Of a DNA stretch of 64,000 bases, positions 1 to 13,299 are shown one piece after another. The notes beneath the pieces were generated by a model. It worked only from the letters and a program-made list of their open reading frames with translations, did no database searches and was not told where the DNA came from. Location: assembly GCF_003672135.1 (NCBI RefSeq), contig NC_039506.1, positions 14,012,001 through 14,076,000 of the forward strand. Direction: 5' to 3'. Every line of letters begins with the position of its first letter. The first letter of the stretch is position 1. Made by a program: the position numbers and the translations under genes. This stretch comes from Ooceraea biroi (taxonomy: Eukaryota; Arthropoda; Insecta; Hymenoptera; Formicidae).

Positions 1-1267
1 TATTTCCATGCAAATGTTGGTTTCTCACACCGAGTGGATTTCCACGTGCACTTGAGTAGTTCTCGGATGTATGGAGGCTACGCCGCGGTAAAATCCTCTT
101 ATTAATGTAAATACATGTCAAAGTTACGCGTTTGAACCAATAGCACATAATAATTTATGGGCCTAAGAAAACTCAGGTGCTGTAAATTTTGCTCGTTCAT
201 TTTCACGTAATTGTGCACAAAGTGCCGGCTGCGCCGGCGAGAAGGTAACGTTTTCCTCGGCCCGGTTCAAAATACTCGTTATTTCAAGTGACACGTCGCA
301 TGAGGTCGTGGTATCGATGGAGCCACGATGACGAAACACCACTCGAACTGAAGTGCGGTGTCGCGCGAAGTCGTGGAACGCGGGAATTTATTTGCAAGGC
401 TATGCAAATTTCCCGAGCGCTCGGCGTCTCCTATTCCTGTGACGTCGTCCACAAGAGCTGGCGTCGCGCTGCTTTTAGCGCAACAGCATTAAGGTTACTA
501 AATCTTTCATAATAATTTTAAGTGGAGTCGGCGCTGGGAGACACGAAAATAGGGCAGAGAGCGGGATTATTGCGGACGATGCTACGAAATAAAAATGCTA
601 CGAGAGAAAAAAAGTAAAAGCGCAAAGAGTCACTTTCGCCATGATTAATGCCGTTCGTGAAAAGCGACGCGATCTCTTGTCGTCTTTTACAACGGAGCAA
701 AATGTTGTTTGACAAGCTAAGTTGCAAATAATGCGGATGCGTTTATGTCGTTTATCGACGCTCCGTTGCTTCGCGGGGGACGCAAAAAGTGTAACCTGGC
801 GCCGACACCATCACTTTCGCGTTTAGTAAAATATATTTACTTAGCTGACGTGAAATATATTCACGCGTAATTATGCGCTTATTTTGTCTGCAAATCGCAC
901 GAGGGGCACTATTCAATGCATCTATCGTCGAGGCTATTTGCCGATAAACACGAAGCTACTGTGCACCATATTAGATTATACGTTAATTTCGCTTTAATTA
1001 CTCCGACTCCTTTCAAGCATTAATCAAGTTCGCTTGTGCGCGGATAACCCAAATTTTGCGTGCTAAATTATTCGTCGGATGTGAATGCGAGATTACATTT
1101 GGGACGATTCGAAATTAAGCGGCTTAACAAATCACGTACATTATGTACTTAACAATATACATCGCTAACTTCTTTCGAAATAACTTTTATAATTATATGG
1201 AACGTGATAAATTGTTATTTACTCGGTAATCTCATTGCAAATCAGTTTCAGCACGTTCAAAAATTTA

Positions 1268-1298
1268 TTGTGTGTGTATGTGTGTAGGTGTGTGCACG
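1268..1298. repeat. imperfect GT microsatellite
   Basis: A short interrupted run of GT dinucleotides with TATG and AGG interruptions. It is simple-sequence DNA with no sign of function. Confidence 0.7.
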
Positions 1299-3190
1299 TA
1301 AAATGGAGAGAGAAAAAGAAAATTAAATATACGTAGCTTTTCCAATACTTTTAACTCAATTTAAGCGAATTTATTATGCGTGACACAAGTATATTCTGAA
1401 TATATCTAATAGTCGAGCACAATTTGTTCATAAATATTCTGCATTCTGTTCTTTTTTTGTGACAATTTTTTTGATTATTTTTCTCGAGACATCAGATTTT
1501 CGCGCATTCATTTTTCAAGATATTAATGAATCATATAAAGAGTCGAGTAAGATCAATGTTTCGCCATAAATATAATATTGCGTAGCTGCATAATCTAAGC
1601 AAAAACAATTTATCGGTGCAGCTCTACCATGTTCGGAAAAGTATGATACATATTTCAGAATGATTTCTGTGTTCTCTTTCAATTAATTAGCCGCACACCT
1701 GTTTCGACCTGCGAAAATTCATTTTGAATCGTTAAAGTTGCCCGAACTGTTGACGTTCAGTCAAATTTACCACGGCAGCCGGTTTAACAAATGCCGTTTG
1801 GTTGCACGGCCTCCTTTTGACATGTGACACTGAAGGAAGAGTGCTCTAAAATATTCAGCGGCAAGAAGCGGCAGAGCATGCGGTCCCCAGGCCTGCGGAA
1901 TTATTGCCGAGGGTGTGTATGCCGACGCGTCCACGGATAAAGGTGATTAAGTTCTCGTGGAATAAATTATGCCGCTCGCGTCCCTCCCGTGGGAAGGATT
2001 TTCTCGGGATATTGTAATACACAGTGTCACTTTTCCGATGAAGATACTACGATGAGGTGCACCTCGTGCGCCTCGCGATATTAATGGGCGAGGAAAAAGA
2101 CTTTATCGAAAAGCGCATTGAATATTGCCCCCCTTCTCGGAATTTGCAATTGAAATCTCTGTCTTTTTTTTATCTCCATCTCTTTTTTCTCTTTCTTTCT
2201 TTTTTATATTTTTTTTCAATACCGATACGATGTGTTCCTGGCTCTCATCAAGCGTCACTTCAAAGACACTCGGTGTTTTTGTATCGTCTCTCTCTTTTGA
2301 ATGCCCTATTCTGCGATTATTGGCTGGCTTGGTCGATGATTGGCAAATCATATTCAAAAAAAGGATCTCTCGGTGTTCGATGTGCGGAATGCAACGGCTT
2401 TTATCGGACTTCTTCCCCACGACAACCGTGATGCTCTCTTTTCTGATCAGCCTCGATCGATTTTGGTGTTTATGCAATTTTATTTATTCTTTTTTACTTT
2501 TTTTCTTACGATCTTTCGCTGCTTTGATATCGCATGGTTCGCCAGTAAGTAGATGCTCTTGTTGTTAGCGACACACTTGTAGACACCGTTTTTTTATACT
2601 GGTCGTATCACCACATCTTGGACTGATTTTCAATTTCCTCAGCGCGATCCGCGCAATCGTTGTCGCGCGTCACTCATGAACGACTTAATGACTCGTTATT
2701 CCTGCAGCCATGCGATATTAAAGGAGCGTCGTCAGTTACACTGAACGGGCCAAATTTCTTTCATTATCCCGCGTGCGTGCGTAGATATTATTAACGCCAA
2801 TAATTACGTTATTGATATTGGTACGACGATAGCATCGAGTCACCGTTAAGAGCTGTTGATAGAACGCACGTTATCGGTCGCGCTCCTACTTTCGCTCCTC
2901 ATAACGTTTCGCAAGATTAATATGTGATCGACGATAAAGGCTCTCGTGCAACAGCTGCGTATGCGTCATCAAAAGGACATTACGAGTAGATGATAATACA
3001 ATCGTAATGTTACACGATACACCCCCGTTCGCGCTAAATGAACTTCCCGATTACACCGTGAGATACATTTACCAAGATGTGCAATACACGACAATGATCA
3101 CTGTACATTTACACTCTCTTCATACGAGACGAAAGGTAAAGGTGGAAACTTTCCGCCGATCGTGCAGAGAATTTACGTAGCAAAATGGCG

Positions 3191-3215
3191 ACACACACAT
3201 ACACACACACACACA
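3191..3215. repeat. CA microsatellite
   Basis: An AC dinucleotide run with a single T interruption. Simple sequence. Confidence 0.85.
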
Positions 3216-3942
3216 TGAGAACTTTTAGTCGTTGGGTTTAATTGCCTGCCTCGTCCGGCCGTGACGTTACGCTATTATACCTCGAGACGGATATTAATCC
3301 CCCGCAACCGTACCGGCTATTGCCGCTGCTCTCTTCTCAGTTCGAAACTAATTTGGTATTCCGTGAGCGGACCGATACTTCGCTGTTACGAATGTAGGGC
3401 CCGGACATCGACTGGAGAACCGTCGATCGCTAAACTGGAACGCCGGCGGGATTACGAATCGCTTTAGACGAGAATAGCGGCAGCGCGATTAAATTTAAAA
3501 GCGTCAGCCGCGTTGAATTTAAAAGCGCGCCGTACCTTTTCCGTCGAAACGCTCTTTTGCGTTTTGCTCGCAAAATTCCGCACGTCCTTTCTGCTTGATA
3601 ACGCACGCGCGTGTTCTGATGTAACCGAGATTCTCTCCGACCCTCGTCTCGCGGAAAGCAACGCGAAAACGTTGAGCATGAATGTTCTCCAGCGTTCTCC
3701 GGACCACTAACCCCCGAAACGAATTCCTCCCCCGCGATATTGCGTTAAGGCAGCGACCACGCGTGGCCCGATCGCACACGATTGATAATCTGAGATTTGG
3801 TTTGGATGAATACAGCATGTTACACGACCGAGTATCGGCAGTGTCTGAGCCCAAAGGGGCAGCTCTACTTGAAGGCCGACAGCGAGGGTAAGCCTGATCT
3901 AAACCTTTAATCATTACTTCCGCAGGAGCCTTGTCTCATCAC

Positions 3943-3944
<2 letters not shown>

Positions 3945-4003
<59 letters not shown>

Positions 4004-4012
4004 ATATATATT
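3945..4012. repeat. TA microsatellite, about 68 bp
   Basis: An almost perfect TA run broken twice by AA steps. It is the longest simple repeat in the window. It can extrude as a cruciform and is a likely site of length polymorphism. Confidence 0.95.
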
Positions 4013-5038
4013 TGATATATCACTTTTGTACACTCACACACTCCTACCACGTCCACACACGTCATCTTATTATGCCACATTTCAATCTGTATTCCGTGTA
4101 CACCTCCATGACACTACATCACGTCACTGTACTCTAGGAGCTGCCACTGCTTGCTTGCTTGCTTCACGCGTTCGGATGTTCTCACTTTGACATGGCTAAT
4201 CTACTCTGATACATACGACTTGGCTATAAATAGCGATTTGTACGTATACGTGTCTCCCGGATGTATCTGGCTAATTTATTAAAGAACGTCATGCCACCGG
4301 ATCATATAAGATATTTTCTAATGGCTCGCGCGGAATTGATTCTTCAGCGAAACGCGTATCTGGAAACGAGATCAATTGCCTTTTCATGTACATCGTACAA
4401 TGATTGTCCGGCTTTTCATTTACAATGAATCAAATATAAATGCGCTCATCTACGAGCGCCGCAGAGCTACTTCTCTACCGGTGATGACGAAAGTTACCCT
4501 ATGGCTCGCGCGTTCTCCTCAGGATAACCGAGGATAGTCTCTCGTTCCGGCGGAAACGATTGACTGCGGCTCCTCGAAACGCGTTGAAAAGATCTACTTC
4601 GCGTCTCAAGAACGGGTCAAAGCAAGCTCTCTCTCTCGACAAGCTGATCCAGACAAGTTTTATACCATCAACATGGTCACACGCGGAGATCATTCTGCAC
4701 GTATGCGAGATACGCGTAATACAGACATCACGCGCGGGTATAAGCCGACAAAGCTCAACATTTTACATACCAATAGACGCACACATACCCGCACCAAAGA
4801 ATGTATCGAGAGCCGGGATCAGGAGCGAGCGAGTTGGTTCGATTTCGGACTCTCGATTTCACGCTTTCGACTCCCGAAGGGTGGCGAGACCACGCCCGAC
4901 AAACGCCAACAGATCTGTCCATCCCTACGGATAACGACGATGACGATTGCGCCTTATCGTCCGCGAAGGTTCGCTTCGCCGAGATCGCCGTGATGATAAC
5001 AATCCTTTCTCTCCTTTCTCTCTGTGTTCTTTCGATAG

Positions 5039-5211
5039 GCCTGATCTCCCCGAGCTGCAATTTCCCTTTCGAGGACCTGACTGACGCCGAGGATTCGCTA
5101 GTGAGCGACACGGAGGACAATATCGGTATCCACATGCCTGTCACATGCATAACAACTGATTACGATACGCCACGACCGGGGGTAGAAACGCGAGAGTATA
5201 TCGGATTATAA
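5039..5211 (+). CDS. candidate 3'-terminal exon of an unknown gene
   Basis: A near-ideal 3' splice site (a pyrimidine-rich run ending in TTCGATAG at 5,031-5,038) is followed by an open frame of 57 codons ending in TAA at 5,209-5,211. The frame that stays open begins with LISPSCNFPFEDL and is acidic in its first half, with a run of D, E and S. It ends in EYIGL, which would fit a class II PDZ ligand (hydrophobic-X-hydrophobic), but four residues prove little. The hydrophobic stretch just before the acceptor is only the translated pyrimidine tract, not a membrane segment. A perfect hairpin follows the stop codon. I recognise no family. No upstream exon or poly(A) signal was identified, so it may be a chance frame or a decoy splice site. 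Confidence 0.2.
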
Positions 5212-5216
5212 CTCAC

Positions 5217-5244
5217 TAAAAGGGGCAGCCTGCCGCCCCTTTTA
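5217..5244. repeat. perfect 10-bp stem-loop
   Basis: TAAAAGGGGC and its exact complement GCCCCTTTTA flank an 8-base loop. The stem starts 6 bases after the stop codon of the candidate terminal exon. It does not match the histone 3' stem-loop. The function is unknown. Confidence 0.8.
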
Positions 5245-8200
5245 CGCGTCCTTCGGTATAACGGCTCCTTATGTAACGTCGCCGCATGCGCGATCGTAAA
5301 ATACTATTGCGGCCTGTTTTCATCGACGACAAGGCCGGACGTGTACAGGATGCTCCACGCGTAACAGTCTATCCCATTCTCGAGAGAGAAAAAAAAAGAT
5401 ATCGCACAGGGGAAAATGGAAAGGTTTGAAGAAAAAAAACTCAACTGCGTTTGATCTAAAAAAATCTTTAATTACGATTTATGATTATGATTTAATGAAT
5501 CAATTCCTACCGACGCGTTTCCAGTCAAACCGTTTCAAATTGTTTTACGTGGAGCACTCTGTACGCGAACGGAGATGAGAAGATCCGGTAAAAACCCGAA
5601 TCCGACGAAATGATGGTAGCGCAGCCACTCGGAAGTGGCTCCGGGTTGATTTTCGTCGGGCGTAGCGCACGGCATTCCGCGATCATTGAGCGATCGATCC
5701 GCTCGTGATCCAGGTCCGGGATTGATCTCATTTGAGGCATAGTCCACGTTCTACCCCCCGTGCGTGGTATGGTTGTGCTAGTTTGAGAACGTAGTGTGTC
5801 TGTATGGACACCCTACTTGGACCTACGTGCGTGCGATAGCGTAACCCCTGTGGTATCGTTGTGCGGGCCGCGTAGTGACAGATATATTCGTTTTGATCCA
5901 GAGGAAGCGAGTGAGAGAGAGAGAAAGAGAGACCGGCTCCTTCTTCCATTCCTCTTATTCCCGCCCCCGTCGCCCGCGTGTCTGATTTTGTATAACGCGC
6001 GAATGACAAAAGCTTCATGAAAAGTAGGATTGACATGAGTTCTTGGCAGCATTGAAGGGTTCGTTACGAGTCGTCATAACGTTCTTTTACGTAATCGATT
6101 TCATTGTTATATAAATGCGCGAAAGCGGAGAAGAAAACTGTACGCTATTGCGCCGAGCGTTGTTTTAACGTGGTCAGGTTCTGGATGAAAAACGACTTTT
6201 AATAATCTGTCAAAAGCTCGGCCACGGTATTTTTAGTTTGTCGAGATTTTTTCAAGAGTCAGAGTTGTTATTTTTTCCGATTGTTAGTCCCCTTAATGGA
6301 AGAGAACGATTGAATATTCAGTGCTTTTTTTGAAAGAATATTAAAAATCTCTAAACGTCAAATGCGAGTACTCGTTACTTGGATAGCTAAATTTCGGGTA
6401 ACAGCTAAATTTGCTTGGCGGCATTTGGTTTACCTGTAACGCGTTTCCGTTGCTTCGCTCATTGATCGAATTGTATCCAGAACGCGCGAGTATACATTTA
6501 GGTGGTAGTGCACCTGATTGGCTTTTATATAATGATATATTATTATTGCATAATATTCATATATACTTCTACATAGGAAGGATGCAAAAGGAAATGTAAA
6601 ATTATGAGAAAAGAAATCTCTGAAAAATGATGGATGGCAAAATATATAAAACTGTTCCACTAAAAATTAAACTAAACTACACTAAAATTTATCTCATTTT
6701 GCATACTTTACGCTCAGCTGAAAATCATCTGTTAATCTGTAAATTCTTATACTGTATCAGAATCTAGATTTATATCACATTTACTCATCGTTTTCGGTAT
6801 GTCGTTCAGTATGTATTCAGTGTGTACATCTGTAACAATTCTGCAAATTTATATATTTTACGATTATTATTGTTAACGTATCGTCGAGGATATAGACTCA
6901 AAACAAACGATTATTGTATTCGAGCGAAAGCTCTCGTTATTTTATCGTAATCTTCTAGCGCGAACGACAATTACATTTTAGTTACGCGTAATAAACCCTT
7001 CAATCGATTTATTTTTTCCCCTCTGGTCATATACGTGGACCAATTGCCCGCGTATTTCGACCTGTCTATGTCGTCATTGTTCGTAGCGGTAGCCTGTGTA
7101 TCCTGTCTATGTGTGCCTGTCTATTTGTATGCAGCTTTGTGCTCGTCTTTCATCACTTATCGACGAGGAATCGAAACCAGTCGCCGCCAGTGATGGGAAC
7201 ACTATTTTATCGCGACCGCATCTGTGACTGCGAAATGTGCTCGCAACAAGAATGCCAAATGCAATGAGACCGTGTCGTTCTAATCGATCGGACGCATCGC
7301 GTGTTAACGCGAAATTACAAGAAACTTTAGATTCACGGATTTCCAGATGCGTTGAAATTCGAACTGTTAACACGAAATGTCCGCTCGTTAAAAACGAGAC
7401 GTAAGCGATTGTACGGAAGCGAGCTTTTCCAGCGCGATTACAATGCAAATTCGTGCGATCTCGAGTGGGTATTTTATATAATTATCCTTCCTTCGCCCGC
7501 TAGATCATGACAATTCGTTACTCGAAAATGGCATACCTATATTTTTTATCCCCTGCTAAAGGACTTACGTTACGAGCGCGATGTCGTTACGGCGATCGTC
7601 TCATTTATGAAACTCGATAATGTAGAGCGACAAGTGGATGATGTTACCGCATGGTTACTGCGTATTGCGTGTCTGCGAAACATGATACTTCGTCCATGGC
7701 GTTACAGAAAGATTTAATCTTTGTTCCTTTAATCGACGTGGACGAAGAAGCGACACTGACAGCTCGATGATACAAAATCAGTGACATTTCACTGCGCAGC
7801 AGCCGAGTTACATGCGATTCGAATCTAAATCGCGAATGAAACGGATTGCAGCACCAAATTGCGACACACCTAATTAACAGGAATTGATTAACTAAAATTA
7901 ATATTTAATATTTACACTTCGGTATTTTACAGTTTCACAAATAAAATTAGCCTCCTATACGCTCTCGTACAGGACGTTCCCTTTTTCGAAAATGAATTTT
8001 CCCGCTTTTGTCGGAAATTTTCCGGCCCACTCGTGCGTCCGGTACATCTAAACTATACTTGGCACGTAAAATGCACGCCGCGTTATTAACTCATCGCGCT
8101 TCGTTTGTACAACTAATTACTTTCGCTAAAAAGCGAAGAGTAACTAAAATTGCGCGACTGCGAGCGCCAGCCAAACGGCAAGTAAAACGGATTCATCGCC

Positions 8201-9960
8201 TATTGTATTTTACATTAGCGCGTTAATTCTTTAAAATACGTATGTCGTTTGTGTGGTTATTGAATTTGTTTGTAATAAGTGATACCCCGTGCATGCTCGA
8301 TGTGAGACTCGCATGAGATCTTTCGTTTCTAAATGTGTATACGTAGCTTGGCACCTGTTCATACGGCACATTACAAAGTTTTGTATTGAATATTCTTCTA
8401 CATCTGCGAGATTGCGTCTGCGAGATGTTAAGCCTGCTTTCATTCATTGCATTTATATAAATAATTCCGTTTTCCTCTGCACCAGCACTATTTATATTTT
8501 ATTCAAGTATTTGATTCAGAAAATGTCGTAATTTGTTTCTTTGTCACTTTACGAATAAGATTAGACGACATTTTTCAAGATCTATTATACTATTATAGAA
8601 ATGCTTATAAATTTTAATTTTTTGTAATTAAACGTATGCAAAAAGGAATTGAAAAATTTATGAAGTATATGCAAATGCAACGATTAATTCAACAATTGTC
8701 CCATAAAATTAGTTCCTCTTTTATGAAATTTAATTTATGTGTCCATCAATGGCCAATTTTTTATGATCGGATTACCTAAAATTGAATCGTTACGTTATTA
8801 CTCTCGTAAAAAATCAAATTTATTACATCAGTTTTATCAATAAATGTCATAAAACGCGAACAAAGATAAGAGTGTATTTTTCTCTGCAATATATTATAAT
8901 TGTCTATAACTTAATAGAAATGCTTATTTAAATATAACTATTAGCGCAGTGCATTGTTCACGCGTACAGAAGGTTAGAGAAACACAGAGTTCATTCCATA
9001 AATAGAATAGCGTTTATCCATGCAGGAATAAATTATGTAAAATAATCCGATAGAACATATAGTAAGATTTAACGGGAATATATTTGAAATTCAACATATT
9101 TCACTTATTTCCATAATTATATATAATATACTTTCCTACTTTTCAGAAAGGAACTCCACGCTTTTACCTTCGCGCAACAAACCGATCGATATAATTACGT
9201 GCCATATCCGTGCGGGCTACACATTTACAATGTGCAAATAAAACTTACACGACGACTTAACGATAATCGCTCTGGCGTTTGTATACGACGTACTCGCGAT
9301 CGCAATTGTGTCGTCTTTGCTTTTTGCAGCCCTTAATCGTCTCATCTCTTCCCACGTACACTTCAACGTGCAGTGACCTACATTTCCTCCCGTGCCGCTT
9401 TCTGTGTCATTTACCGATTCTTAATAAATATAGGTTGTTGAAAGTAAGCAAGAGTTAGCACGTTGATTATCGTATCGTGAGAGACGTTTGTAATCCCGCG
9501 TGTCGTACGGAGGATTGCCTTGTGACAAGTGTTTTGCTCCGAGGAACGCAGTGGATTACCTTTGACAGTTGCGTTAATCGTACTCGATTAACGTCCGCTC
9601 GGTCCTCAAATGATGCTAAACGAGAAACGAGCTCCGCGAGTTTTCTCGCCGAAGAAACGAATCGATTCGTACGAGCGCGAGAATCGCGGATTATCGGATT
9701 TCGTACGCGCGCGGCATCCCCGATGTGAAAGGGATATGTAAAATCAAACGCAGGCGTCCCTCTCGTCTGGCAAATTCATTCGCGCGTGCTTGTCGCAAGC
9801 GTTGTCCCGTTTTACATGACGATCGACTGCAAAGTTCCCGTGCGATCGCTCACGCTCACGCCTCGCTTCCGTTCTGCTGTGCCGGTCTGTGCATTAGTCG
9901 TTTCATCCCCCTGCGCCATCCCGTCTGCTCCCTGTACTCACGAGGCTCTTGGTCGCGCAG

Positions 9961-10136
9961 GTCGTGTCGGATGTCCGCACTTCATGGCGCCGGAAGTGAT
10001 CCAGCGGCGACAATACGGGAAACCCGGTGACGTCTGGTCAGCCGGAGTGCTGCTCCATGTTCTGCTAACCGGCACGCTTCCGTTCGTCGGGTCCCGCGAC
10101 AGATTGCGGGAGGCGATCTGCCGAGGGCGGGTTCAG
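9961..10136 (+). CDS. CASK: CASK exon: kinase C-lobe, activation segment end
   Basis: This exon encodes 58 residues of the CaM-kinase-like domain of CASK, the membrane-associated guanylate kinase that scaffolds neurexin, Mint and Veli at synapses and epithelial junctions. It begins RVGCPHFMAPEV, the APE motif that ends the activation segment, and continues through YGKPGDVWSAGVLLHVLLTG (the helix F aspartate and hydrophobic core) and LPFVGSRDRL (helix G). The wording is that of insect CASK as I remember it, including the Cys in VGCPHF where vertebrates have Thr. The acceptor AG is at 9,959-9,960 and the donor GTAATG follows base 10,136. The exon starts with the last two bases of a Gly codon and ends in phase 0. 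The catalytic loop and the atypical GFG motif are on an earlier exon outside the window. Assignment to CASK is secure; exact edges rest on splice consensus. Confidence 0.96.
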
Positions 10137-10293
10137 GTAATGGCGTCATTTCTCCATGACTTGAGGTTTCTCTCTTGAGGTTTATCCCGCGTAAGAGCGA
10201 CCGGCGGTCCGAACAGTCTCTCTGGACCGTCCCCGCCTGCCGTGAATTTCCCACTCTCGGGCGCGAGTAATCCCGACACGATCAAATTTGCAG

Positions 10294-10416
10294 ATGGAGA
10301 CGCCGCTCTGGGACCCGATTAGCGAGCCGGCGAAGGATCTCATACAGAGGATGCTGACGACCGACGTGAATCACAGGATCACCATCCAGGAGGTTCTTAA
10401 CCACAAGTGGCTTAGA
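10294..10416 (+). CDS. CASK: CASK exon: end of kinase-like domain
   Basis: This exon holds 41 codons in phase 0 at both ends, flanked by ATTTGCAG and by the donor GTGAGT. It encodes METPLWDPISEPAKDL, then IQRML, then the conserved RITIQEVLNHKWLR, which is the helix H-helix I end of protein-kinase folds (the Arg before ITIQEVL is the family's structural arginine). It follows the previous exon after an intron of only 157 bp. The initial Met is an ordinary internal residue, not a start. In CASK the kinase fold binds ATP unusually, without the normal Mg2+ requirement, and also serves as a docking surface. That is family knowledge and not visible in this exon. Confidence 0.96.
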
Positions 10417-11520
10417 GTGAGTAGAAGAAGGAAGAGAAGAGAAAAGAAAGAGAAAAAAAGCGATCCGCGCACGACTCGCGGTATCATTACCCGTCCCAAC
10501 GGTAGAGCACAACGGGGTGCGATAACGGGGTACCACTGCAGAGATTTCCGTGTTTGACCCCCGTGAACGATGATCGTCCACCAACAACATCCACCCCCTC
10601 TGGGGGATACGGGAGATGATCAACGATGGCTTCTTCTGTTCGATCGCTCGGCGGGACGATAGCTTCATCGGGACTCAGCTTTATAATTACGCTATATATT
10701 TTAGATATATATATATATATATATATATATACACGTGGCCTCGTTCCCCGTTTTATTATGTCCGATGAATGTGCGTGCGCACGCGCACAGCGACGCGAGG
10801 ATACGTGCACGCTGATGTGCCGGTGCAACAGTTAGCCAGTGACCTAAGGTGGCAAACACTCGCCGAGTCACCCCCGTGTGTGCAGTTTCTTCGTTGCAGC
10901 GCACACGTGCAACTGGGCTATCGATCGCTTTGCGCGCGTGGTACTCGAGCAAAGCTCGGCGGTTAATGAAAATAACTGTAGTGAGGCGCGCTAGCGCGAG
11001 CGCTGCCGTGCGCTGCTTAGAGCTTTTTTATGCGGCTGTACGTTCGTCGAACCCCCGGGGGGAGGACTTGGCGTGGAGGCAGGTATAATCGACCTTTCTT
11101 CTCTCGCTATGGCGGAATTAATGCGCCTCGATCGCGCGAGGAAAAAATATTTAAATCGCGTGTCGTTCATTCTCTCGACGACATAGTTGGTCTCTCTCGA
11201 TGGTCTTCGTTTCGTCAAGGATACTCGAAATTCTTGACTAATTTTATTTTCTAAATGTCATTGCTTGAATGTATTGTTGGAATGACGTTCACTGCAACAA
11301 ATTCGGGGAACTGTTATTCGTTTTAGCAGTGAGTAATTCGCAATTCACGCTCGGCGTGTCATTTGCGAGTAACGACGGGATTATTTACGAGTAATTCAGG
11401 CTTCGAATGTTCTCCAGGGAATCAAATGAAATTTGCAGACGCATCTCTTTCTAGTTGCGCCGTTAAGGCGAATAACGATGCCATACGCTTAATAGCGAAT
11501 GAACGGATCTTAATTTGCAG
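10417..11520 (+). other. CASK intron with AT microsatellite
   Basis: An intron of 1,104 bp between two secure CASK exons. It holds a TA run at 10,705-10,731 and a GC-rich, CpG-rich stretch at about 10.75-11.1 kb. No exon was seen in it. Confidence 0.85.
10705..10731. repeat. AT microsatellite in CASK intron
   Basis: A perfect AT dinucleotide run of about 27 bases. Confidence 0.9.
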
Positions 11521-11710
11521 GATCGTGATAAGGGTGCAGCACGTATACACTTAGCCGAGACTATAGAGGAGCTTAAGAAGTTCAATGCGAGGCGAAAATT
11601 GAAGGATGCTGTAAAAGCAGCTGTCTCCTCGTCCAAGTGGCATGCACCGTATTCAGAAGCTAATGGCGACAATTTCTCCGACGTCGGCGACGACGAGGTG
11701 ACAACTACAG
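11521..11710 (+). CDS. CASK: CASK exon: calmodulin-binding helix and linker
   Basis: This exon has 190 bases (63 codons plus one base) between TTAATTTGCAG and the donor GTGCGT. It starts DRDK, then has HLAETIEELKKFNARRKLK, the autoregulatory, calmodulin-binding segment that follows the kinase fold in CaMKII and CASK. The FNARRKLK core and the following DAVKAAVSS are hallmarks. After that comes an acidic linker (GDNFSDVGDDEVTTT) leading to the L27 region. Relative to fly and human CASK, helix and spacing are as expected, and I see no frameshift. The single 3' base joins the first two bases of the next exon to make Gly. Confidence 0.96.
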
Positions 11711-12315
11711 GTGCGTCGAAGGCAAATTCCGCCCGCGCGGAATTTAATCCGGCGCGTACAAATATGACAAAATGCAATGCTGATAAAATTACTTCTCGTC
11801 TCGGCCGCTTAATTTAAAAGATGAATTTTAAGTCTCTGCTCAACGGGATTTCAAGTTGCGTCGCGATTACTGTTAGAGATAAACTATGCTAAGATACTGT
11901 TAATAAAAAAAGAAAATTAATTAAATTAAGATAGCAGTCGAAATTTTGATAGCATGGTTTACTTTTCGCGAACAAGTCAGGAATAATTGACGTATGCTTA
12001 ATTACTCGAGATACTTTATCGATCGGAGCATGATGATGATGATGATAACGCGATCTAGGCCAATGTTCTATTCACGTGCTTCGAGTTCGATATTAAGGCC
12101 AATGATATATTACGTAATTTGCAAACTCTGTGATTTCTGCGCACGTGATATATCAGAGACACGATTAATATAATAGATTATCTTTTGTACATTATCTTAT
12201 CAATGCTGTTCCGCATGATATTAATAAGATCGTAATTGGAATATACATAATCGAGAACATATTAATGAGAATAAAAATTCGTGAAATAGAGGTCTCACAT
12301 TTTCCTATGTTATAG
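11711..12315 (+). other. CASK intron
   Basis: A 605-bp AT-rich intron. It contains a short ATG trinucleotide repeat near 12,030-12,046. Nothing else was seen in it. Confidence 0.85.
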
Positions 12316-12437
12316 GCGCAGTAGCAGAAGTCGTGGATTCCCTGGACGATATCCAGATTCTTGAAGAGAGCGATAGACTTTTGCGGCCGGAAGTTCTCAA
12401 TGCCGTCGATGATCATCGACTTCGAGCTGTCTTAGAG
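12316..12437 (+). CDS. CASK: CASK exon: first half of L27N
   Basis: This exon has 122 bases (two bases completing a Gly codon, then 40 codons) between TATGTTATAG and the donor GTATCT. The protein reads AVAEVVDSLDDIQIL, then a charged stretch, then AVDDHRLRAVLE. These are the first helices of the N-terminal L27 domain, which pairs with L27 of SAP97/Dlg in MAGUK heterotetramers (family knowledge). The second L27N helix is completed by LYDRI on the next exon. The phase changes from 1-2 at the 5' end to 0 at the 3' end, which matters for the alternative exon at 13,925. Confidence 0.95.
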
Positions 12438-13299
12438 GTATCTGTCCGCGGGAATTTACGATTATTCACGAAAAATAGCGTGGCAACTCTTCTGATTAAG
12501 AACCCGTGCCCGAGTGAAAGGAAATTCAAATTCCAGTATTCAATTCAAAATCCAATGTTCAAACTTTTTCCAAACTCATCATTAATTAAATAGCATCAAC
12601 ACTAAAGTAATTGTTCATTTGCCAACGTGCGAATTAATGTAAATCTATCGCAGAAATGTAGTCATATTACGCGCCTCCAATGAATTTAGATATCCAACCT
12701 TCATAGTCAGACGACCAAATATCGTTCAATTATGCAAAATTGCTTCCATTTCGTTTTACCTTCGTCCCTATCATCGTTTTATCATGCGGGTTTTCGCGAG
12801 CACCTTTGCGTTTCAAGCAAGTAATGAGATATTTCGTGATCTCGTATAGTTCGCGTCGCAAATAAAGGGATGCTATTTGCTCAAACGTCAAGAGTTACTT
12901 TAAAGAGCTCCAGCAGTTTTCTCTCTGATTCGTGTGTGTAGTAATATTCCATAATGCCGAGATGAAAATCGAACCGCGCGGTCCTCGAATGTAATCCTTG
13001 AAGGGGGAAGCCAAAGTGTCTGTGATCCGGTGTAAGTTCGGGCAAAGCTCGCAATCTGACAGATCCATCTTATCCGTCTTAAGATCGCAATAACATTCGT
13101 TAACGGCACGTTACTTGAAGTAATACCACTTTCGAGTGTGGGAATTGCGACTGTCAGTATACGTTTAACGAATTTCTTTCTCTTATTCCGCAACTGAGGT
13201 AGCTTTTCAAGAAATCCTCCCTTTCGTACTTCTCTTCAATATCTCAAACCATTCTCGCGCTATTTGCCCACATCGACCGGACGAGTTTTTTCTGCGCTC

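Larger units (their letters stand above)
1..9960. other. non-coding stretch upstream of first visible CASK exon
   Basis: I see no convincing exon except the weak terminal-exon candidate at 5,039-5,211. Expected CASK kinase N-lobe sequences (glycine loop, the HRD-type loop, the GFG that replaces DFG) were sought by eye and not found. This is therefore read as CASK intron, or intron plus upstream DNA. It contains short GT/CA and TA microsatellites and a pyrimidine-rich run at about 2,160-2,220. Long frames such as those at 2.1-2.5, 3.5-3.9 and 5.7-6.05 kb overlap on both strands and have no known domain. Confidence 0.6.

Noticed and set aside
2057..2568. Overlapping frames on both strands with Phe/Ser-rich stretches
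   Set aside because: They translate the pyrimidine-rich run at 2,160-2,220, giving false membrane-like segments. No homology recognised.
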